Shown one piece after another: positions 24,350-29,768 of a stretch of DNA of 29,768 nucleotides. Under the pieces are notes generated by a model that did not search any database, was not told where the DNA came from, and worked only from the letters and a program-made list of their open reading frames with translations. The position numbers and the translations under genes were made by a program. This DNA is from a bacterium (GTDB lineage: Bacteria; Bacillota; Clostridia; Oscillospirales; Oscillospiraceae): assembly GCA_004560375.1 (NCBI GenBank), contig SFVC01000027.1, positions 1 to 29,768 on the forward strand. Direction: 5' to 3'. Positions within the stretch are counted from its first letter, which is position 1. Each line of letters opens with the position of its first letter.

Positions 24350-24359
24350 GTGGTATGAT
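24331..24359 (+). promoter_or_regulatory. Promoter of the second HD-domain gene, nested in the terminator
   Basis: -10 TATGAT (24354-24359) with extended TGG, and -35 TTTGCA (24331-24336) formed by loop and stem bases of the preceding terminator, spacer 17. The start point would fall near 24366, about 25 bases before the ATG. Confidence 0.55.
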
Positions 24360-24389
24360 GGGAGAAACAGCGTTTTAGGAGGTTACGCC

Positions 24390-24971
24390 ATGCCGGGAAA
24401 AGAGGAATTCGTCCAGATCTATCAGGAGCACATCCACCGGGAGGGCAGCGCCGAGCTGCTGGACTACCTGGAGAACAAGAGCGACTTTTTCACCGCCCCC
24501 GCCTCCGCCCGGTTCCACGGCGCCTATGCCGGGGGGCTGTGCCAGCACAGCGTCAACGTGTTTCGCTGCCTGGAGGCCTACCTGGCCCGGGAGCGGGTGA
24601 AGGAGGTCTACGGGGTGGACTATCCCATGGAGTCCGCCGCCATCGCCGCCCTGCTCCATGATGTGTGCAAGGTGGGCCTGTATAAGCCGGGGTTCCGCAA
24701 CGTGAAGGACGACGCCACCGGCAAGTGGGAGCGGGTGCCCTCCTACAGCTATGACGACAGGCTGCCCTACGGCCACGGGGAGAAGTCGGTGTACATCATC
24801 TCGGGCTTCATGCGCCTCACCCGAGACGAGGCCATGGCCATCCGCTGGCACATGGGCTTCTCCGGCCCGGAGGACGACCGGATGGTGGGGCAGGCCCTCC
24901 AGCAGTACCCCCTGGCCTTCGCCCTGGCCACGGCGGACATGGAGGCGTCCTACTTTTTGGAAAAGAGCTGA
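24390..24971 (+). CDS. HD-domain hydrolase
   Basis: Soluble protein of 193 residues with an HD-type fold. The metal-binding pattern is H in LCQHSVNVF, HD in ALLHDVCKVG, H in PYGHGEKS and H in AIRWHMGF. The spacing resembles the HD domain of YhaM-type 3'-5' exonucleases and related clostridial hydrolases. Only that domain is present; there is no OB fold. AGGAGG lies eight bases before the ATG at 24390. The gene is monocistronic, behind its own promoter. A near-copy of its last codons lies 87 bases downstream. Confidence 0.85.
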   Translation: MPGKEEFVQIYQEHIHREGSAELLDYLENKSDFFTAPASARFHGAYAGGLCQHSVNVFRCLEAYLARERVKEVYGVDYPMESAAIAALLHDVCKVGLYKPGFRNVKDDATGKWERVPSYSYDDRLPYGHGEKSVYIISGFMRLTRDEAMAIRWHMGFSGPEDDRMVGQALQQYPLAFALATADMEASYFLEKS

Positions 24972-25048
24972 CTATAGCCTCCCCCCGCTTTGCGGGGGGG
25001 GGCTATAGCATCTGTCCCAGTGGATATGGAGGCGTCCTGCTTTTTGGA
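24935..25048 (+). repeat. Direct repeat of the HD-gene 3' end flanking a palindrome
   Basis: Bases 24935-24961 and 25022-25048 agree at 25 of 27 positions and keep the same codon phase (DMEASYFLE versus DMEASCFLEGT-stop). Between them lies a long palindrome, CTATAGCC...GGCTATAG (24972-25008), with a C6/G-tract core and no T tract. The second copy looks like a duplicated or displaced gene end. Confidence 0.6.
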
Positions 25049-25085
25049 GGGAACGTAGAGGGTGGACAATGTCCCCGACAGAGAA

Positions 25086-25116
25086 AACAGCCCTGCCGCT
25101 TCGCGGCGGGGCTGTT
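25086..25116 (-). terminator. Terminator of the thiT operon
   Basis: AACAGCCC-T-GCCGC (25086-25099) pairs with GCGGC-G-GGGCTGTT (25103-25116) around TTC. On the - strand the stem is followed by TTCTC preceded by TGTT, and it sits four bases beyond the stop of the last gene. Confidence 0.7.
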
Positions 25117-25119
25117 CCT

Positions 25120-25734
25120 TTATCCTTGTAGCGCGGAAAAGGCCTCCAGGCTGAGGCCCACGGTGAACCGGGCGAGGGCGTCCCTGTCCCCCGCAAAGGT
25201 CAAGGCGCCCCGGGCGGCCTCCAGCGTATAGACAGGGGCGTCGGCGGCGGCGCCCCGGGCCCTCCGCGCCCCCCACGCCCCGGCGTCATCCCAGGTCAGG
25301 GCCCGGCAGTCCACGCCGTCGTAGGAGATCCGAAACTGCCCGGCGGCGGCCTTGTCCACGGTGACCTCGCTCACCACGCCCTGGGTCAGGGACAGGCGGG
25401 CCTCCTCGATGAGATCCACCTGATCGGGCCCCACGAAGTTGCGCTGAAAGGGCACCAGGACGGCCACGGAGAACCGGCTGTCCTCCCCCTTGTCGATGCG
25501 GAAGTCGCAGGTCACGTATTGGGTTTCCTCTGTGAGGTTGTCCCGGGGGGCAATAAGGTGCACGTTCCAGCCCCAGTCCGCCAGGTCGCCGGTGGTGGTG
25601 CGGCCCAGCACGATGGCGTGGCCGTCCACGGTGAGCTCCATGGGCAGGTCGGGCCTCTCCCCGCCGCAGGCGGACAGGCAGAGGGCCAGCACAAGGGACA
25701 GGGCCAACAGGGCCCCGCGTCTGATCCGATTCAT
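25120..25734 (-). CDS. Uncharacterised lipoprotein of the thiamine operon
   Basis: Secreted lipoprotein of 204 residues; family not recognised. The signal peptide ends in LSAC (Cys23) followed by GGERPD. The mature part shows alternating beta-rich segments (ELTVDGHAIVLGRTTTGDLADWGW, VTCDFRID, QFRISYDGVDCRALTW), suggesting a compact beta domain. The ATG at 25734 was chosen because it directly precedes the signal peptide; an upstream in-frame start would overlap the HAD gene. It lies 16 bases behind the HAD gene and should be co-transcribed under TPP-riboswitch control. That makes a role in thiamine capture possible but unproven. Confidence 0.65.
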   Translation of the reverse strand: MNRIRRGALLALSLVLALCLSACGGERPDLPMELTVDGHAIVLGRTTTGDLADWGWNVHLIAPRDNLTEETQYVTCDFRIDKGEDSRFSVAVLVPFQRNFVGPDQVDLIEEARLSLTQGVVSEVTVDKAAAGQFRISYDGVDCRALTWDDAGAWGARRARGAAADAPVYTLEAARGALTFAGDRDALARFTVGLSLEAFSALQG

Positions 25735-25750
25735 AGGCGCCCCCACCCCT

Positions 25751-26563
25751 TTAATAGATGGAGTCCAGAATCTCAATGGCCTGGGCCACGGCGTGCTGGT
25801 CGCAGTGACCCAGCACCCGGGCCCCCCAGTCCTTTACCTCCCGGGCGCAGTTGGCGGGGGCGAAGGGGATGGCGGACAGCGCCAGCATGGGGAGGTCGTT
25901 CTGGTTGTCCCCCATGCAGTAGAGGTGATCCGGCCGGATGTGGAGCAGCTCGGCCGCCTGGGCCGCCATGGAGCCCTTGTGGCAGCCCTTGGCGGTGAGC
26001 TCCAGCAGGTAGGGGTTGGAGAAGATGGCCTCAAAGCTGTTCCCCCAGCGCTCCAGCAGATGGGCCTGCACCGCCAGCAGATAGGCGTGCTCCTGCTCCA
26101 GCAGCACCTTCACCCAGGGGGTGGGCATCTGGCCGATGGGGCAGGGGATTTGGATGCCGCCCACCTTGTTCAGATGGGCGGTGGTGACGTCGTTGGGGTT
26201 GTGGACGTAGATCTCCTCCCCATGGTAGGCCTCCACCGCCAGATCGGGGAACACCCGGCACAGCTGAAGAAGCCGCTCCGGGGCCGCTCCGTCCAGGTGG
26301 GTCTCCACCAGGCAGCGATCCGCCTGATAGTCGTACAGCATGGCGCCGTTGGACAGCACCACCGGGGCGTTGAGTTCCAGCTGTTCCCGCGCAATCTGGG
26401 GGGTAAAGGTGCGGTGGGCCCGGCCGGTGGCCACGGAGAAGCGGCCACCGTTCTGGATGAAGTAGTGGATGGCGGCGCGGTTTTCCGGCGAGACGGTGTG
26501 GGCGGTATTATATAAGGTGTCGTCGTAGTCGGTGTAGAACAGCACGCCGCTGAATTTGCCCAC
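25751..26563 (-). CDS. Cof-type HAD-superfamily phosphatase
   Basis: Cytoplasmic phosphohydrolase of 270 residues, class IIB HAD (Cof family). Motif I is TDYDDTL (nucleophile Asp near residue 12), motif II SNGAML, motif III the Lys in CHKGSM, and motif IV MGDNQNDLPML. All catalytic residues are present. Cof relatives dephosphorylate sugar phosphates, PLP or the thiamine precursor HMP-PP; its place behind thiT under a TPP riboswitch favours a thiamine-phosphate-type substrate. The start is GTG at 26563, with AAGGA ten bases before it. It lies 12 bases after the thiT stop. Confidence 0.88.
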   Translation of the reverse strand: MGKFSGVLFYTDYDDTLYNTAHTVSPENRAAIHYFIQNGGRFSVATGRAHRTFTPQIAREQLELNAPVVLSNGAMLYDYQADRCLVETHLDGAAPERLLQLCRVFPDLAVEAYHGEEIYVHNPNDVTTAHLNKVGGIQIPCPIGQMPTPWVKVLLEQEHAYLLAVQAHLLERWGNSFEAIFSNPYLLELTAKGCHKGSMAAQAAELLHIRPDHLYCMGDNQNDLPMLALSAIPFAPANCAREVKDWGARVLGHCDQHAVAQAIEILDSIY

Positions 26564-26575
26564 AAAAATCAGTCC

Positions 26576-27163
26576 TTATTTTAAATCTTCCCCGTTGAGA
26601 TACCGCTTCAGCGGGGTGGAGTACAAAATCCAGGCCACCACGCAGGTGAGGACGATCTCCGCCCCCATGTAGCTGCCGTTGTAGGCGAAGGAATAGAAGG
26701 GGGCCGTCCAGCCGAATTCGTTGGGCCACAGGGCGTCCCAGATCCACCAGCCGGTGATGAAGTGGCACAGGAACCGCAGGGCAAAGGTGACCGCGATGCC
26801 CAGGATCAGCTCCAGCCGGAGGTTCTTCAGCCTGCCCTTAAACAGCCCGGACAGGCCGATGCCGGTGTAGGGCACGATGTAGTCCAGCAGCACGATGCCC
26901 GCCGCCATGAGGGCGGAGGTGGCGTACTGCACGTTGTCCAGGCCGAATACCAGCTGGATCAGGCTGTAGGCCAGCCCGGCGATGAGCCCCCGGCCGATAC
27001 CATACCGCCAGGAGATGAGCACCAGGGGCAGCATGGAGCACAGGGTCAGCCCGCCGCCCAGGGGGAAGTCGATTTTGAAGGGGGGGTTGCTGAGGACGGT
27101 GCCGATGGCGATCATCACCGCGCTCTCCACCAGCCAGCGCACATTGTTATGGGTCTTGTTCAT
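26576..27163 (-). CDS. thiT: Thiamine ECF transporter S component ThiT
   Basis: Membrane protein of 195 residues with about six helices that binds thiamine for an ECF importer; the energising EcfA/A'/T genes are elsewhere. The first helix (ESAVMIAIGTVLS) has the small-residue face used to contact EcfT. The segments FPLGGGLTLCSMLPLVLISWRYG and YIVPYTGIGLSGLF are typical of ThiT. A TPP riboswitch upstream supports thiamine as substrate. The ATG at 27163 is chosen over one two codons earlier, because AGGAGG is seven bases from the former and only one base from the latter. First gene of an operon with the HAD and lipoprotein genes. Confidence 0.9.
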   Translation of the reverse strand: MNKTHNNVRWLVESAVMIAIGTVLSNPPFKIDFPLGGGLTLCSMLPLVLISWRYGIGRGLIAGLAYSLIQLVFGLDNVQYATSALMAAGIVLLDYIVPYTGIGLSGLFKGRLKNLRLELILGIAVTFALRFLCHFITGWWIWDALWPNEFGWTAPFYSFAYNGSYMGAEIVLTCVVAWILYSTPLKRYLNGEDLK

Positions 27164-27172
27164 TGTCATTCC

Positions 27173-27188
27173 TCCTAAATGTAGGAAG
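27173..27188 (-). promoter_or_regulatory. Ribosome-binding-site hairpin and anti-sequestor contact of thiT
   Basis: On the - strand TCCTA (27186-27182), loop CATT, then TAGGA (27177-27173) forms a hairpin that hides part of the AGGAGG site. The left side, CTTCCTAC (27188-27181), is also exactly complementary to GTAGGAAG (27327-27320) at the 3' end of the TPP aptamer. The two pairings exclude each other. Confidence 0.5.
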
Positions 27189-27252
27189 CTCTGCGCCTTC
27201 TCCCCGCGGTCGGCGGGGGGAACACGAGCGGCCAGAGGCTCCCATAAAGTAA

Positions 27253-27283
27253 CTACCGCAATGCAAACGGTGCAATGCGGTAG
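27253..27283 (-). promoter_or_regulatory. Hairpin in the thiT leader
   Basis: CTACCGCA (27253-27260) and TGCGGTAG (27276-27283) form an 8-bp outer stem, continued after a two-base mismatch by GCA/TGC, between the aptamer and the start codon. No clear T tract follows on the - strand, so its role (spacer, pause or part of the switch) is open. A second GC hairpin lies at about 27198-27218. Confidence 0.5.
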
Positions 27284-27316
27284 CGGGAGAGACGACAAGG
27301 GCCCGGTTTGTCGAAT

Positions 27317-27416
27317 TCACTTCCTACGCCGGCATTACCCGGATCAGGTACGAGGGACCGGAGACTGCGCTTCGTCTCACATCACAGCCGGGGATGACCC
27401 CCAGCGCCCCTGTGAT
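27317..27416 (-). promoter_or_regulatory. TPP riboswitch (thi box)
   Basis: On the - strand the conserved thi-box elements occur in order: ACAGGGGCGCTGGG, a variable stem, GATGTGAGACGAAGC, then ACCTGATCCGGGTAATGCC, GGCGTAGGAAG. The closing helix can form between GAATATCAC and GTGAATTC. It lies about 155 bases before the thiT start codon and is the likely sensor for the thiT-HAD-lipoprotein operon. Confidence 0.95.
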
Positions 27417-27442
27417 ATTCCATTCGCTATGCGGTTGAACTC

Positions 27443-27471
27443 ATTGTAGCGGAAGCGGGGGGCGCTGTCAA
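27443..27471 (-). promoter_or_regulatory. Promoter of the thiT operon
   Basis: On the - strand TTGACA (27466-27471), 17 bases, TACAAT (27443-27448). The predicted start near 27436 lies just ahead of the TPP aptamer. Confidence 0.8.
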
Positions 27472-27477
27472 TAGGGG

Positions 27478-27524
27478 TTGGCAAAAGGGCGAAAATTTGG
27501 GGTAATTTTTGGGGGTTTTGCCAA
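27478..27524. repeat. Inverted repeat between the thiT and M23 promoters
   Basis: TTGGCAAAA (27478-27486) and TTTTGCCAA (27516-27524) form a perfect 9-bp dyad with a 29-base, AT- and G-rich centre. It abuts the thiT -35 box and could be a protein-binding site or hairpin. The rest of 27525-27625 shows nothing recognisable. Confidence 0.45.
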
Positions 27525-27625
27525 GTACACCAGAAAATGTGCCTCACTCCCCCCAGATCTGCCAAAGAACAACAAGATATGCCCCGGAGATTCGGCGGTT
27601 TGTCCGGAGGCCAGAAAATCGGGGC

Positions 27626-27654
27626 TTGACGGACGGGACAAATAGGTGTAGGAT
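27626..27654 (+). promoter_or_regulatory. Candidate promoter upstream of the M23 gene
   Basis: TTGACG (27626-27631), 17 bases, TAGGAT (27649-27654). The start would fall at about 27661, right at the TGTAAC repeats. Confidence 0.5.
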
Positions 27655-27659
27655 AAGGC

Positions 27660-27696
27660 TGTAACCATTTTGTAACTCTTGCGTTTCTTTTGTAAC
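27660..27696 (+). promoter_or_regulatory. WalR-type TGTAAC repeats
   Basis: TGTAAC at 27660-27665 and 27671-27676, separated by exactly five bases, fit the published WalR consensus TGTWAH-N5-TGTWAH. A third TGTAAC lies at 27691-27696. WalRK controls peptidoglycan hydrolases in Firmicutes, matching the gene that follows. Confidence 0.65.
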
Positions 27697-27743
27697 TGGT
27701 TGCAGGATGGGCGGATACCCTAATCTCAACAGGAGGGACAGCC

Positions 27744-29465
27744 GTGAAGCGCACACACGACAGCCGCGAACCCAAGGACGCGGTCACAGAGAGACCTGAC
27801 GTGAGAGGCGAGAACGATACAAAAGAACTCCTGGGGGGCGGGAAGGACACCTCCTCCGCGCCCCAGTCCTGGAAGCAGTATATCGACCAGGCCATGCCCG
27901 TCCATGGGCAGGCAAAGCCGGAGCCGGAGCCGATCCCGTCTAAAACGGAGCGGCAGGCAGGCCCCGGCGGAAAGGAGGCGGCCCTGGCCGCCTGGGCCAA
28001 GTTCCGCCGGAAGGCGGAGGAGGCGGGGAAATCCGCCCTCCACGCCGCCGGGGAGGGCTGGGACAAGGTGAACGGAGCCACCGGCGGGGGCCTGAAGCGG
28101 GTGACCCGGGGCGCGGGCAGGATCCGCGATATGGTGGCCCGGCACCCGGTGTCCCCCCTGCTGTATGCCACGGTGCTGGCCGTGGGCATCGGCTGGGTGG
28201 CCTTCAAGGGCACCTACGCCCGGGCCTACGTCATGGAGGTCAACGGGCAGGAGGTGGGCATCGTCTCCAACGAGGACGAGGGCAAGGCCATCGTGTCCAA
28301 TGTGGAGATCCGGGCCGCCAGCGTGCTGGGCGAGGACTACGACTACGAGCCCCAGGTCACCTTTACCCCGGCCTATGCCGCCCCCGACGCCCTGTGTGAC
28401 GCCGGAGAGGTGGAGGAAACCCTGTTCCAGGACGTGGGGGCCTATATGACCGCCTACGCCATCTCGGTGGACGGGGTGGAGCTGGGCACCGCCGCCGACA
28501 GCGGGGAGCTGTACCGGATGCTGGATGAGATCGCCCAGCCCTATATCCCCGCCGACGCCGTCCGCTATGAGTTTGTGGAGGACGTGCAGGTCTACCCCGT
28601 GGAGCTGCCCGCCAACACCAAGTTTGACCTGGAGCCCATCCGGGCGGAGCTGTCCGCCCTGCGGGTGGAGCAGGCCACCTATGAGGTGAAGAAGGGGGAC
28701 ACCTTCAACGCCATCGCCTACTCCCTGGACATGATGCCCAACGAGCTGTCCGTGCTCAACCCGGACGTCATCGTCAACAAGCTGTGGGTGGGCCAGGAGC
28801 TCATCATCCAGCAGGCGGTGCCCCGGCTGTCCGTCCGGGTGGTGACCAACGAGACCTATGACCAGGTGATCCCCAGCCCGGTGGAGTATATCGAGACCGC
28901 GGAGCTGTACGTGGGCGACACCAAGGTGAAGGAGCAGGGCGAGGACGGCATGGCCCTCATCAACGCCCAGGTCACCTACGTGAACAACGTGGAGATGGAT
29001 CGGGAGATCCTCAGCTCCATCACCACCAAGGAGGCCACCACCACCTACACCTACACCGGCACCACCCCCCGGCCCGTCACCGCCTCCAACGGCTACTTCA
29101 TCTGGCCGGTGCGGGGCACCATCACCTCCAACTTCGGTGGGCGCACCCTGTGGGGGAGCTACGACTTCCATCTGGGGCTGGACATCGCCGTCCCCTACGG
29201 CACCGGCATCAAGGCCGCCGACGGCGGCACGGTGATCAAGGCGGGCTGGCACGGCAGCTACGGCAAACTGGTGGCCATCCGCCACGACAACGGTATCGTC
29301 ACCTACTACGGCCACAACTCCTCCCTGCTGGTGAGCGTGGGCCAGAAGGTGTACCAGGGCCAGATCATCGCCCGGGCCGGCTCCACCGGCAACTCCACCG
29401 GCAACCACTGTCACTTCGAGGTGCGGGTGAACGGTACCAGCGTCAACCCCCGCAACTACCTGTAA
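27744..29465 (+). CDS. Membrane-anchored LysM-G5-M23 peptidoglycan endopeptidase
   Basis: Cell-wall hydrolase of 573 residues. A charged cytoplasmic region (1-about 133) is followed by one membrane helix (about 135-153, LLYATVLAVGIGWVAF), an extracellular linker domain, a LysM peptidoglycan-binding domain (about 312-358, YEVKKGDTFNAIA), a G5 domain (about 363-440) and an M23 peptidase domain (about 449-573). The zinc ligands are in FHLGLDIA and HCHFEVR, with the second catalytic His in YYGHNS, so it should be active on peptide cross-bridges. The start is GTG at 27744 with AGGAGGG eight bases before it. The long cytoplasmic N-terminus is unusual for a hydrolase and could link it to the division or elongation machinery. 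Confidence 0.92.
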   Translation: MKRTHDSREPKDAVTERPDVRGENDTKELLGGGKDTSSAPQSWKQYIDQAMPVHGQAKPEPEPIPSKTERQAGPGGKEAALAAWAKFRRKAEEAGKSALHAAGEGWDKVNGATGGGLKRVTRGAGRIRDMVARHPVSPLLYATVLAVGIGWVAFKGTYARAYVMEVNGQEVGIVSNEDEGKAIVSNVEIRAASVLGEDYDYEPQVTFTPAYAAPDALCDAGEVEETLFQDVGAYMTAYAISVDGVELGTAADSGELYRMLDEIAQPYIPADAVRYEFVEDVQVYPVELPANTKFDLEPIRAELSALRVEQATYEVKKGDTFNAIAYSLDMMPNELSVLNPDVIVNKLWVGQELIIQQAVPRLSVRVVTNETYDQVIPSPVEYIETAELYVGDTKVKEQGEDGMALINAQVTYVNNVEMDREILSSITTKEATTTYTYTGTTPRPVTASNGYFIWPVRGTITSNFGGRTLWGSYDFHLGLDIAVPYGTGIKAADGGTVIKAGWHGSYGKLVAIRHDNGIVTYYGHNSSLLVSVGQKVYQGQIIARAGSTGNSTGNHCHFEVRVNGTSVNPRNYL

Positions 29466-29473
29466 AACCCATC

Positions 29474-29510
29474 GCCCCGCCCCCGGAATTGCCCGGGGGC
29501 GGGCTTTTTT
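29474..29510 (+). terminator. Terminator of the M23 gene
   Basis: GCCCCGCCCCCGG and CCCGGGGGCGGGC form a GC-rich stem with one bulge around a short AATTG loop, followed by TTTTTT (29505-29510). Confidence 0.85.
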
Positions 29511-29571
29511 GCGCTCCGGGCGGCCGCACCCCCGAAGGTGTGATTGTCCCACTGGAACAGATGGAGGAGCA

Positions 29572-29673
29572 CCCAATAAAAATCGAACAAATTTCCGAAA
29601 ACCTATTGATAAACTCGAACAGATGGCGTATTATCTGGGGCAAGAAAAGAAATTCCGGGAAATCTCTCAATGA
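29572..29673 (+). pseudogene. Possible gene-end remnant in AT-rich DNA
   Basis: One frame reads protein-like, with DKLEQMAYYLGQEKKF near its end, and stops at 29671-29673, but it has no start codon or ribosome binding site. The decamer GAACAGATGG occurs at 29555-29564 and 29617-29626 in different frames. Base composition changes sharply from the GC-rich gene before it. This may be the tail of a gene interrupted by insertion; it could also be chance. Confidence 0.25.
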
Positions 29674-29768
29674 TATGATACCAATAAAGTAGACATTAAA
29701 ATATAGGACACCTTGATGTATAATAAAAGAGTCAAGGAGTTGAAGAAAAATGGGAAAATACCAATTCA
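29669..29768 (+). mobile_element. Probable left end of an IS3-type insertion sequence, cut by the window
   Basis: TGATACCAATAAAGTAGACA (29676-29695) resembles the terminal repeats of IS3/IS150-group elements as I remember them. A promoter-like TATAAT (29719-29724) and AAGGAG (29734-29739) lead into an ATG at 29750. The DNA is AT-rich compared with the rest of the window. The right end and target duplication lie outside. Confidence 0.45.
29750..29768 (+). CDS. Start of a gene, probably an IS transposase OrfA (partial)
   Basis: Only MGKYQF is visible before the window ends. The ATG follows AAGGAG by ten bases. IS150-group OrfA proteins often begin in a similar way (M-x-KYxFExK), which fits the IS-like sequence just upstream. 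Six residues cannot prove it. Confidence 0.4.

Noticed and set aside
27726..29576. A 616-codon open frame on the - strand opposite the M23 gene
   Set aside because: It is rich in Gly/His/Val with no recognisable domain and no ribosome binding site. It mirrors the third-position GC bias of the real gene.
1..29768. CRISPR arrays, tRNA or rRNA genes, prophage genes
   Set aside because: No regularly spaced repeats, cloverleaf or rRNA-like sequence was seen on reading. Automated scans such as tRNAscan would be needed to exclude short ones.

Overview
The window looks like chromosomal DNA of a GC-rich, low-GC-lineage (Firmicutes) anaerobe, most likely a gut member of the Clostridia/Oscillospiraceae. 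The grounds are the prs-pth-mfd order typical of Firmicutes, strong AGGAGG ribosome binding sites, a YtrA-type GntR/ABC operon, ECF S components without local energising genes, an SLH-anchored surface protein, a WalR-type box, and GC-rich clostridial codon use. The lineage is an inference, not a direct observation. No rRNA, tRNA or CRISPR array was seen.

Layout. (1) 79-6135 (+): a complete autoinducer-2 uptake operon in the order lsrA-lsrC-lsrD-lsrB-lsrF, with its own promoter, hairpins flanking lsrB and a terminator after lsrF. An AEC-family permease follows (6190-7116). (2) 7117-8187: regulatory RNA territory. A candidate structured leader precedes a DUF3842 gene, and a second promoter with a terminator-containing leader precedes an ECF S component. 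(3) 8188-14983 (+): a tightly packed operon of ECF S component, MoxR-type AAA+ ATPase, a fused DUF58/TgpA-like membrane protein that lacks the transglutaminase core, a lipoprotein with two InlB-type repeats and a half substrate-binding-protein domain, and a secreted SLH-anchored 5'-nucleotidase-like protein whose metal-binding residues look lost. This is the least conventional part of the window. (4) 15117-20164 (-): housekeeping block prs, pth, mfd. (5) 20389-24971: an HD-domain protein (-), then divergently a GntR regulator, ABC ATPase and ABC permease (+), then a second HD-domain protein (+) whose promoter overlaps the preceding terminator. (6) 25086-27471 (-): a TPP-riboswitch-controlled operon of the thiamine ECF component ThiT, a Cof-type HAD phosphatase and an uncharacterised lipoprotein. 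(7) 27626-29510 (+): a membrane-anchored LysM-G5-M23 peptidoglycan hydrolase behind TGTAAC repeats matching the WalR consensus. (8) 29511-29768: AT-rich DNA with what looks like the left end of an IS3-type insertion sequence, cut off by the window edge.

The themes are nutrient or signal uptake (AI-2, thiamine, an unknown ECF substrate), envelope maintenance, and RNA-based control: one clear TPP riboswitch, one attenuator leader and one candidate unassigned leader.
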